The notes under the pieces: generated by a model
Seen by the model: only the letters and a program-made list of their open reading frames with translations
What the model was told of the DNA's origin: nothing
Database searches by the model: none
Made by a program: the position numbers and the translations under genes
Shown: piece after piece, positions 9,074 to 16,237 of the stretch
How the letters are laid out: every line of letters starts with the position of its first letter
Numbering within the stretch: the stretch's first letter is position 1
Source: Thalassolituus marinus
Lineage (GTDB): Bacteria > Pseudomonadota > Gammaproteobacteria > Pseudomonadales > Oceanobacteraceae
Assembly (NCBI RefSeq): GCF_020320395.1
Contig: NZ_JAEDAH010000105.1
Span: 62,001-126,000 of the forward strand
Length of the DNA: 64,000 nt
Reading direction: 5' to 3'

Positions 9074-10461
9074 ACCTCTTTAACCTCAAAGCTACTTTGA
9101 ACCACGAATTCAATAAGGCGACCCGAGTCGATTTGAAGAACAGGAAAAATCTGATCAAGGATGTTATTAAAACGGCTAACCATCTGTTCAAGACCAGTTG
9201 AAACGCCCGAAGCAAGGCCTGTTTTTGCCACATAGGAACCGGATGGCAACTGGAAAGAACCGGAGTCAGTCACCACGGTGGACGTATTTGAAGCATTACT
9301 AAAAGCACTGGCAAAACCCTGAAGCAATCCAGCCTGCATTGACTTCATAATCAAGGCCCCATCACGAGTCACTAACACACCACGAAGGCCAAGCTTTCCG
9401 TCCTCACCCAGCCCGTTAGCTTTAACAGTCCCTTCATAAGCAAGACCCTTCTTGTCCATGCAACTCACAATGGTTGAATTGAAATAAACCCTCTCCGTAC
9501 TCATTTCTCCCATAACACCAGCCATAATCACGCACCCTCTAAGGTCAACTTTTTGCCCATTAGGAAGAAGCACAGGGTCGGTTAGCTTGGCGAGCGTTAT
9601 CTGGTTATTCACGTTAGCGGAGTTCGCTACCATCGCATCAACGCCAGATACCAGGCGAGCACGAATCAGGGAGCCAGAAGGGATAGCGACAAGAATTTTC
9701 TTCTGCGCCTTTTTCTTCCCAGTTGAAGATTGCCCCTGACCCGAGTTCGTCAAATCCGGCGCATCAATGTCATGCCCCATCCGATCTTTTTCCGGGCCTT
9801 CAGCAGCCACCTTTTGTTGAGGAGCAACCTCTGCGGAAGACTTAAAAGAAAGCCGGGTATTCGTCGCCTGCGATATAGCCAGCAGATCGAACGCAGATAC
9901 TTTCTTCGGTGCGCTCTGCACCCCAAAAGACAGAACGCCCTGATCACCACCCACATTAACAGAGACACCCTCGCCAGCCTCAAACGGTGAAGCTGCAGAC
10001 ACGCCATTAGTCGCAAAAGCATCAAGGCGCTGAATCAAAAGCTTGTCAGCCGCCTTTCTGTTGGCAATTTCTTTTGCCAACTCAATGTGTGTCATATCGA
10101 CAGACGTCTGAATCCGCTCGATACCAGAACTAACCTCCGAAAGAGCTTTTCCAGTAGCCTCTTCTGATTTAATAAACCGCTCTTCTATATCCCGAGCGTG
10201 CGCACGAATTTGCTCCCTATCAAGAGCAGCGTTGTCCGCCATCGACTTTTCCAGCCAGTCTGTATCGGGCGATCCACCCAACTTAATCACTTCTTCCTTA
10301 CCTGACTGGTCAGCACTCATTGAGCGTTTGGAGGCAGACTTGACTACCAACTGAGAAACGACAGCAAAAATGATAAAAACAACGACAACCAGTAAAATAA
10401 TGGCCTTCCGCTTTTTGGCAGCGTCCATCGCATCCCAATTAGTTCGAAGCTCCTCAATCAT
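9070..10461 (-). CDS. traB: TraB/VirB10-like core channel protein
   Basis: TraB spans the periplasm and connects the inner membrane to the outer-membrane ring. The 463-residue product has one N-terminal transmembrane helix (AIILLVVVVFIIFAVVSQLVV, about 20-40), a charged helical region, a glutamine and proline linker, and a C-terminal VirB10/TrbI-like domain (IPSGSLIRARLVSGVDAM, VLLPNGQKVDLRGCVIMAG, FNSTIVSCMDKKG, LGLRGVLVTRDG). It overlaps traK by 8 bp and the dsbC-like gene by 4 bp in the conserved L-E-K-B order. Confidence 0.95.
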   Translation of the reverse strand: MIEELRTNWDAMDAAKKRKAIILLVVVVFIIFAVVSQLVVKSASKRSMSADQSGKEEVIKLGGSPDTDWLEKSMADNAALDREQIRAHARDIEERFIKSEEATGKALSEVSSGIERIQTSVDMTHIELAKEIANRKAADKLLIQRLDAFATNGVSAASPFEAGEGVSVNVGGDQGVLSFGVQSAPKKVSAFDLLAISQATNTRLSFKSSAEVAPQQKVAAEGPEKDRMGHDIDAPDLTNSGQGQSSTGKKKAQKKILVAIPSGSLIRARLVSGVDAMVANSANVNNQITLAKLTDPVLLPNGQKVDLRGCVIMAGVMGEMSTERVYFNSTIVSCMDKKGLAYEGTVKANGLGEDGKLGLRGVLVTRDGALIMKSMQAGLLQGFASAFSNASNTSTVVTDSGSFQLPSGSYVAKTGLASGVSTGLEQMVSRFNNILDQIFPVLQIDSGRLIEFVVQSSFEVKEV

Positions 10462-11683
10462 TGCTCAGCTCCACTTTTGTCGGACGTTTAACTCGATCAT
10501 TGCTAATCGTCTTTTCCGCCGATCTAAGAACAATAAGCTCAGCCTCTTGGCCAGGCCGCAAAGCGTTTGTTGGGTTAAATTGGACTGAAACAACCCCAGA
10601 TCGGTAGCAAGACTTTTCCTCAAAAACGACATAATCGCTGGCAACATTACGAATTTGGAATACATCAATTTCGTAGCTTTCGCCCGCAAGATGCTGTGTG
10701 TATCTTCCGATCAATCTTCGATCGCCACACAACGCACCAGATGGACCATTGCTGATTTCAGTGAATTCATACCCCTCCGGTACAAATGCCTGCGCCATAT
10801 CGAGATTAACCCGCTTCACGAACTCGGTGTGGTTTGACGCTCTTTCGTATTCAGAAACCAGTGATGGATCTTTCTCAACAAGAGTCGCCTGATCACTGCC
10901 ATCCACAACAAATCCGTTTCGAATTTTCGCTTGAACAGATTTCGGAATTGAATCTGGATTAAAACGAACCCAAAGACGACCAGGGATGCTTTGCGTGTCA
11001 GGCAGAAGAACCAAAGAAGCGGACAGCGATGGCTTTTCTGGGTGATAAATTACGAGATTTACAGGCACCATCGACTTAGGCGCAACCAGAAGCATATTGC
11101 CCTTGGTTTTAACGTAAACCGCGTCCGGAAAGGGTGTTTCAAATTCTGGAGCAAATGGGAGCTCTATGCTGGTAAAGAGCAATGGAGGTACACGCACAAC
11201 GTAAGTGCTTGGCTTATCGCCATCAATTCTTGCGTAACCCTCAGAGGTTGTTTCCACCTCTTTGTAGCCGTCTGGTAGCTCAACTTCGATAGGTTGCAAA
11301 GTAGCCTGGGATGGCGAACCACCCGCGCCAGACCCAAAAGGAGGAGGATTGACGCCATCCACTCCAAGCTGATCGCCCTGCTCTCCCACGGACTCAGAGC
11401 CAGCCGCAGCAACTCCAACCGGATCTGCAGCGACATCTCGCCCAGATTCTGGGACCGGAGCCCGCGCGTCAGTTGCTGGTCGAGGCTGAGATACCGGGGT
11501 AACAAATGTGCGCTCGGCCTTGTCGCGAATAAAGCCCGCTACGTTATTGGTCGCCTCCTGCGTGTCCGCTATTGCCTGCCCTTCCGTGTCGGATACGCCC
11601 GATACAGACGAAGGAATGCCCGATAATCCGGCATTAGCATGCCCAGCCAAGATCACCACTAGAGCCAATGGATAAATTCTCAT
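10454..11683 (-). CDS. traK: TraK/VirB9-like secretin-type core protein
   Basis: TraK forms the outer layer of the transfer channel with TraV and TraB. The 409-residue product starts with a signal peptide (RIYPLALVVILAGHANAG). Residues up to about 140 are low complexity, rich in Gly, Ala, Ser and Pro, followed by the TraK domain (VETTSEGYARIDG, PEFETPFPDAVYVKTKGNMLL, NLVIYHPEKPSLSASLVLLP). It is longer than F TraK because of the N-terminal linker and a C-terminal half also seen in R27/SXT forms. The ATG at 11683 overlaps the traE stop and has GAAGG upstream. Confidence 0.9.
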   Translation of the reverse strand: MRIYPLALVVILAGHANAGLSGIPSSVSGVSDTEGQAIADTQEATNNVAGFIRDKAERTFVTPVSQPRPATDARAPVPESGRDVAADPVGVAAAGSESVGEQGDQLGVDGVNPPPFGSGAGGSPSQATLQPIEVELPDGYKEVETTSEGYARIDGDKPSTYVVRVPPLLFTSIELPFAPEFETPFPDAVYVKTKGNMLLVAPKSMVPVNLVIYHPEKPSLSASLVLLPDTQSIPGRLWVRFNPDSIPKSVQAKIRNGFVVDGSDQATLVEKDPSLVSEYERASNHTEFVKRVNLDMAQAFVPEGYEFTEISNGPSGALCGDRRLIGRYTQHLAGESYEIDVFQIRNVASDYVVFEEKSCYRSGVVSVQFNPTNALRPGQEAELIVLRSAEKTISNDRVKRPTKVELSND

Positions 11684-12252
11684 TCGAGAGTACCTTCTTT
11701 CCAATCATCGACATAGGGGCGAAAGCCCATCAAGGCAATCGTGACCTGGTACTGATACTTGTCACGCTGAGGCTTCGACTCTTTCTCATCCTTAGCAAGC
11801 GAGCGGATTAAGCGAATGCCAGTAATCGTTACCACACCGGTTTTCTCATCAAACTGAGCGTCCTCGGGAATAAATGTGATCGAAATCTTCTGCTCGTTCA
11901 TTTTCAGAACTTGACGGTCGTGAGCAATCTTCAGGCGAGCCGAAACATCGCTTCCCAGCATTGAATATGCAGTAGCCCTTACGAACTTGTAATTCTCAGG
12001 AGAAACATTGCCGAAAATCATCACTGCGTTGTATGCCCAAACAACAGCAACACTTTCAGTTAGCTGATCTCGAACATACTTGATCTCTCTGTCGTCCTGA
12101 AACATGGGCCTTTCGATAACAATTTCAGAACGGCTATTAATAAAAAATTGCTGGAGAACAATCACCAGCGAAAGAAGAGCGATAGTGATAAGTGAAACTG
12201 ACAACCTGCCAGCAAGCTGATCGCTAACTTCGCGAAACTTCGAAACATCCAT
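11680..12252 (-). CDS. traE: TraE/VirB5- or VirB8-class pilus assembly protein
   Basis: TraE is a single-pass inner-membrane protein needed for pilus assembly. The product of 190 residues has a short cytoplasmic N-terminus, one transmembrane helix (SLITIALLSLVIVLQQFFI) and a periplasmic domain with the family features VVWAYNAVMIFGNVSPENY and ITGIRLI. The ATG at 12252 has GGGAG 8 bases upstream; a GTG at 12258 overlapping the traL stop would add two residues. It lies between traL and traK. Confidence 0.9.
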   Translation of the reverse strand: MDVSKFREVSDQLAGRLSVSLITIALLSLVIVLQQFFINSRSEIVIERPMFQDDREIKYVRDQLTESVAVVWAYNAVMIFGNVSPENYKFVRATAYSMLGSDVSARLKIAHDRQVLKMNEQKISITFIPEDAQFDEKTGVVTITGIRLIRSLAKDEKESKPQRDKYQYQVTIALMGFRPYVDDWKEGTLE

Positions 12253-12257
12253 CCCCA

Positions 12258-12563
12258 CTACTCCCGAAAGCTATCAAGTGTCGGCTCAGGGAAAAGATGA
12301 CTCTTCGGAACGAACAACCCCCACCGGTAAAGAAGTTGAATCAGAATATTTGACTGACCCTTATCCTTGTAAAGGCCATAAGACTTCCACGCGATATAGC
12401 CAACAACAAGAAAGAGAATGATTTGTCTTGTGAGAATGATAAGTCCGAGAGTACCGAAAATTATCATGGCCTGACTAACAGTCAGGCCATAAACCATCTG
12501 CTCTTCATCCGCATGGGTAGGGAACTCAACTCCGTTAGCTTCGTCTGCCATCTCGTCACTCAT
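12258..12563 (-). CDS. traL: TraL/VirB3-like membrane protein
   Basis: TraL is a small inner-membrane protein of the pilus assembly complex, first of the L-E-K-B series. The 101-residue product has a hydrophilic N-terminus of about 25 residues, then two closely spaced hydrophobic segments (AMIIFGTLGLIILTR and ILFLVVGYIAWKSYG) and the C-terminal YRWGLFVPKS pattern common in TraL. No ribosome-binding site is visible before the ATG; the start codon lies inside a copy of the plasmid-wide TTTTACACnTGAG motif, which suggests special control of initiation. Confidence 0.88.
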   Translation of the reverse strand: MSDEMADEANGVEFPTHADEEQMVYGLTVSQAMIIFGTLGLIILTRQIILFLVVGYIAWKSYGLYKDKGQSNILIQLLYRWGLFVPKSHLFPEPTLDSFRE

Positions 12564-12580
12564 GTGTAAAACTTTGTGTT
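12552..12580 (-). promoter_or_regulatory. Copy A of the plasmid-wide TTTTACACnTGAG motif, overlapping the traL start
   Basis: On the minus strand AACACA is followed by AAGTTTTACACATGAG, matching the copy at 49613-49641 at nearly every position up to TGAG. The usual TATGAT end is replaced by traL coding sequence, so here the motif cannot be the -10 box of traL; it may be a protein-binding operator. Confidence 0.55.
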
Positions 12581-12609
12581 AGTTTACGGCATGAAATGAC
12601 GACGCTCAA
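12581..12609 (-). promoter_or_regulatory. Putative sigma70 promoter for traL
   Basis: On the minus strand TTGAGC (12609-12604) and TAAACT (12586-12581) are 17 bp apart, in the gap between the OmpA-like lipoprotein gene and traL. Transcription would start inside motif copy A, giving an almost leaderless traL message. Based on consensus match only. Confidence 0.4.
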
Positions 12610-12616
12610 GGCCTTA

Positions 12617-13078
12617 CTACATACTTAACGTGATTTCCAACCTTCTATTTTTCCGCTCCTTGCTAGCAGTAGGGATTAAGGGGTTAGATTCCCCTTCGGA
12701 AACCGTAACAATTCTCTCGGCATCAACCCCCGACGAAACTAAAACCTCCGCAAGAGAATCAGCCCTCCGCTGTCCAATACCTCTGTTGTAAGCAACGCTA
12801 CCAGGCTCATCCGCATGCCCAGTAATCCACAGCTTAATACGTGTTGATGACTGCGCCATCATGTACGCGAGGTCCGCTACCACGCATCCGCCAACCAAGG
12901 ACGCATCGTCATAGTCAAACTCAAAGCGCTCAGGAATGACGACCTCGATGACGCTACCATCGGCAACCAGCTCAACACATTGAAACCGGGACTTCTTCAA
13001 CCCAAGATAGTCATACGGATCTCCAGCGGCACAGGCCGAAAAAGAGACCAGGATCAATGAAATCATCCACTTATACAT
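12617..13078 (-). CDS. OmpA-domain lipoprotein (peptidoglycan-associated)
   Basis: A 153-residue predicted lipoprotein: signal peptide with lipobox FSAC near residue 16, then an OmpA C-terminal (Pal-like) domain. Family features are FEFDYDDA, KLWITGHADEPGSVAYNRGIG followed by QRRADSLAEVLVSSGV and a final KNRRLEITLSM; such domains bind peptidoglycan in the periplasm. It lies between a DUF2726 gene and traL inside the transfer operon, overlapping the former by 16 bp. F itself has no such gene; a role in anchoring the transfer channel or opening the cell wall is inference. Confidence 0.8.
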   Translation of the reverse strand: MYKWMISLILVSFSACAAGDPYDYLGLKKSRFQCVELVADGSVIEVVIPERFEFDYDDASLVGGCVVADLAYMMAQSSTRIKLWITGHADEPGSVAYNRGIGQRRADSLAEVLVSSGVDAERIVTVSEGESNPLIPTASKERKNRRLEITLSM

Positions 13079-13572
13079 TGCTTAATATCCCCCAGAATAT
13101 TCCTTTCAGAACCAGGCTTACACCGAAGCAGGGAGACTCCTGCCGACTTGAAAACCCGGTTAACCACCAAATCTCGCCTCATGCGATCCTTCTTGGAATG
13201 ACTTGCATCATCCACCTCGATTGCACACTTAATCCGAAAGGCATGATCAACAACCACGAAATCAACATGCTTGCTCGAAATGCTTTTGAAAGCCTTCCAC
13301 CAGACCGCCCCTTGATGACCGGTAACGCTAATCACATCAGCTATTCGCACCTGCGCCATAACCCGGCACCCAGTGCCCGCCAAAAACTTGTCAAAGACCT
13401 TAAACGATTTTTGCTCCGTAAACGTAAGCAGTTGACCGCGAGCCTTGTACTTCCTGTATAGGAGCTGATTCCTTACAAAGGAAATGAGTGGCAGCATTAA
13501 AAAAACTAACGCGATCACCAGAAGGCGCTGCTCTGAAATGAAGCCCAGCACACCCGAGAAGACAGTATCCAT
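13063..13572 (-). CDS. DUF2726-like membrane-anchored nuclease-fold protein
   Basis: The 169-residue protein has one N-terminal transmembrane helix (LLVIALVFLMLPLISFV) and a cytoplasmic domain resembling DUF2726, a family with a restriction-endonuclease-like fold. Visible features are QKSFKVFDKFLAGTGCRVMA, KHVDFVVVD followed by IKCAIEVDDASH, and the ending GVSLLRCKPGS; the D and E-V-D residues sit where the nuclease fold places its metal ligands. No activity is shown for the family. It lies between the DUF4400 gene and the OmpA lipoprotein gene and is probably co-transcribed with the tra genes. Confidence 0.7.
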   Translation of the reverse strand: MDTVFSGVLGFISEQRLLVIALVFLMLPLISFVRNQLLYRKYKARGQLLTFTEQKSFKVFDKFLAGTGCRVMAQVRIADVISVTGHQGAVWWKAFKSISSKHVDFVVVDHAFRIKCAIEVDDASHSKKDRMRRDLVVNRVFKSAGVSLLRCKPGSERNILGDIKQCISG

Positions 13573-13575
13573 AGA

Positions 13576-14169
13576 TCAAACCTTTTGTTGTATGTTTGCT
13601 GCTATGAAGTAAGCCACAACACTGAAAGCTGTCAACAGACCCACAGACACATACGGATGCAACGCCCACGGACAAACCAATAGATTAATGAGAGTCCCAA
13701 AACAGAACAGGGAGTAATGGAGCCCCAGGTGATACCTGATTGGCGAGGACCAGGCAGTATTGGCAACACTGATCTCCCTCCGAACCAACCCCTGGAAGAA
13801 GCTAGCGATAAAAACCACCCAAAAAACAAGCAGCCACTCCCCTATGACAAAAACACGATAAATAACCTGATAGACCGAAACCCAGAAGGCTTCATGAGTC
13901 TTATTAATCTTATCCCACAAGCCTTGCTTATCTTTTTCAGGAGGAAGAAACATTGTCCGAGTCAAATCAGCAAGCCAATTGCAGCAGAAAAGGTACGTCT
14001 CATTCGTCCTATCACGAATCTTGCCACTTGCACTCTCGCCCATCGATGACAGAACCATCGATTGCTCCTTAACCACCTGCTCCACCACAACAGATTTACC
14101 CCAAATAGTCGTAGTCACCATAAAGAGCACGGTTGCGATAACCCAAAAGATCAGATGTCGCTTAAACAT
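13576..14169 (-). CDS. DUF4400-like integral membrane protein next to traD
   Basis: A 197-residue protein with an N-terminal hydrophobic helix (LIFWVIATVLFMVTTTIWG), a central hydrophobic pair (VFVIGEWLLVFWVVFIASFF followed by QGLVRREI) and two more segments near the C-terminus. Size, topology and the place right after traD match the DUF4400 family (ICE membrane protein of the PFL_4697 type), which is regularly found beside coupling-protein genes. The ATG at 14169 overlaps the traD stop. Function unknown; a partner of TraD is a reasonable guess. Confidence 0.65.
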   Translation of the reverse strand: MFKRHLIFWVIATVLFMVTTTIWGKSVVVEQVVKEQSMVLSSMGESASGKIRDRTNETYLFCCNWLADLTRTMFLPPEKDKQGLWDKINKTHEAFWVSVYQVIYRVFVIGEWLLVFWVVFIASFFQGLVRREISVANTAWSSPIRYHLGLHYSLFCFGTLINLLVCPWALHPYVSVGLLTAFSVVAYFIAANIQQKV

Positions 14170-16237
14170 TACCACCTACTCCAAAACCCTTAGATCTCGC
14201 ATCAACCATCCAAGGCAATGAATTCCACAAATCCTCAGTGCTTCCATCTTTTTCCGCAGTAAGAATTGGAAATCTTCCTTTAAGAATTCGCCCAGAAGAA
14301 ATATTTGCTACAAACTCAAGGTTCGGGAGCCTCCCTAAAAGCTGAGGATCAATGAGCGGAGCCTCGGTGTCCGTCGTCCTGGTCCCATACGTTCCGTTGT
14401 AAAGCAGAGGATTGTCGTTGCCACCCATTACGGATGTATTCTGAGTTATTTGAGCCGTTCTCACGCTGGCCATCCCCATGGATTCCGAGACATAAGCCTT
14501 CGTTGACTCATTAATAACACGCAGAGATATAAGGTTGTTGAAGTTACCCAAAGCTTTCTCTGCCGCAGAGTCAGAGCCTAGAGCCTCAACGAAGTCCGGC
14601 ACAGTCTGCGTTGCAGCGAAATTGATGAAACCAGCGCCCGCCCCTTTGTTGAGCAACTCAAGGTAGGATGAGTTGACAGCATTGCTCGCCTCATCAACCA
14701 ACAGGAATACCTTATGCTCACCCGACCCGCCGTGAGCATAACGACTTGCAGCACTAGCCACTAAGTCCGACATATAGATAGACCCAATGGCCTTAGCAAT
14801 CTTAGGGTCGCCAAGCGCGTGAAGCCCGATATAGCAAATTGACTTTTGCCGAATCATTGCGTCAAAACTCGTTATTGGCCGAGGATCGTTCGCGTCATTA
14901 GCGTCAGGAGAAAGCAGCCCAGAAAGCTCGCCTGTCGTTAGCTGCTTCAGGATCGGCATCAGCGACGCCAGCATTTTCGAAGCGTGCTCACGGTTGTGCT
15001 CATAAAAATTGAGGAGACCATCGATCGCACTGTTTGGCTTGATACCGTAAACGACATCCCTGTAAAACCGAGCCGCAGCAAGAATCCGCTTAGGTGAATC
15101 GTTCCCTTTGGTGGGCGATGCAATCGACTTTTCAAAGGCAGATATTTGCGCTTTAAAATCTGATATTTTCAATCTTTCACAGTGAGCAATTATGCACTCG
15201 TAGAGCAGCTCATCCGGCCCACGTTCGATCACACCCCGCAAAGCCAGCAGCGATGGCCTGATATTAATCATATCCATCGCTGATAGAATGCTTTCCATAA
15301 CCCCCCAGGAGAATGCCGAGAACGAGTCACCATTAGGCCCACTTGAAGGAATTAGCGGCTCAACACGAGAGGCGAGCTGGCTAGGCTCCTGATAGTTAGC
15401 AAAGGGATCGATCCTGTGTGACTTCGCAGCGAATGCCGGATTAAAAAAGACGAACTGATCCAACCGACCCTCAGCCTTGGCAGCTTCGAGCATGATTTCC
15501 AAAAGTTCACCATCACCCTTAGGGTCGAATACAAAAAGACACTCCCCTTTGCGGATTATTTGTCGGGTCAGCATCCTGTAGAGAACTGTTTTACCAGAAC
15601 GAGTCGTGCCCGTTATCAGCGTATTTCCTATCGCATCGTTAATTGGGAAATATAACTCTGATGATTCTTGCATGCCGTGAATCCAAGAAAGTCCGCGCTG
15701 GCGTCCTTTTGGATCTTTGTCGCCATCTTTAACAATATCTGAACCCTTGGATGCCCTATGTATGGCCTCTTTAGTATCAGTTGATTCATCATCGCGAGTG
15801 GTTGTATTAAATCTTCTGCCAGAAAACTTCGAGTACAGCCACACGTACCAAGCCGGAGGTGCTGCCTTTTCAATGTCCGATCTAATCAGATCATATGCCC
15901 ATTGAGTTTGCTGAGCAGTCCACTCCCAGCCATTGCCGAGATAAATCCCTGTCGGAAATGCATCAACGCGATCATTGAAATCTTTAATGGGGACAAACAT
16001 CAAGTTCTCTTCAAAGAGCATTATTCTCCGTTTAAAAACCCGATGAACATCATAGGCATTCATACCTGCCATGCATACGCAAACGATCGACACGATAAAA
16101 GCAGGAAGCGACATGTATGCATACAACGGCCAAAGTAGCTGATATGCCGCTGCAGCAGACCAAGCCAACATCGCCTTTGCCTCATACGCCTGACGCCAAG
16201 GTTGAACAATCAACCCTTCCTTATCATTTTGCATCAT
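14162..16237 (-). CDS. traD: TraD type IV coupling protein (SXT/TOL-like)
   Basis: TraD is the hexameric inner-membrane ATPase that passes the relaxase-DNA complex to the secretion channel. The 691-residue product has two N-terminal transmembrane helices (about 23-58), Walker A ITGTTRSGKTVLY at about 208-220, a DPKGDGELLE strand and Walker B FLLVDEASNA near 510. It lacks the long C-terminal tail of F TraD and looks like the shorter coupling proteins of SXT-type ICEs. It overlaps traI by 14 bp and is followed by the DUF4400 gene, the usual order. Confidence 0.95.
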   Translation of the reverse strand: MMQNDKEGLIVQPWRQAYEAKAMLAWSAAAAYQLLWPLYAYMSLPAFIVSIVCVCMAGMNAYDVHRVFKRRIMLFEENLMFVPIKDFNDRVDAFPTGIYLGNGWEWTAQQTQWAYDLIRSDIEKAAPPAWYVWLYSKFSGRRFNTTTRDDESTDTKEAIHRASKGSDIVKDGDKDPKGRQRGLSWIHGMQESSELYFPINDAIGNTLITGTTRSGKTVLYRMLTRQIIRKGECLFVFDPKGDGELLEIMLEAAKAEGRLDQFVFFNPAFAAKSHRIDPFANYQEPSQLASRVEPLIPSSGPNGDSFSAFSWGVMESILSAMDMINIRPSLLALRGVIERGPDELLYECIIAHCERLKISDFKAQISAFEKSIASPTKGNDSPKRILAAARFYRDVVYGIKPNSAIDGLLNFYEHNREHASKMLASLMPILKQLTTGELSGLLSPDANDANDPRPITSFDAMIRQKSICYIGLHALGDPKIAKAIGSIYMSDLVASAASRYAHGGSGEHKVFLLVDEASNAVNSSYLELLNKGAGAGFINFAATQTVPDFVEALGSDSAAEKALGNFNNLISLRVINESTKAYVSESMGMASVRTAQITQNTSVMGGNDNPLLYNGTYGTRTTDTEAPLIDPQLLGRLPNLEFVANISSGRILKGRFPILTAEKDGSTEDLWNSLPWMVDARSKGFGVGGNV

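Noticed and set aside
9061-9085. GAGGTATGATAAG as another copy of the plasmid-wide motif
   Set aside because: It lacks the TTTTACAC spacer and is explained by the ribosome-binding site and start of the dsbC-like gene.
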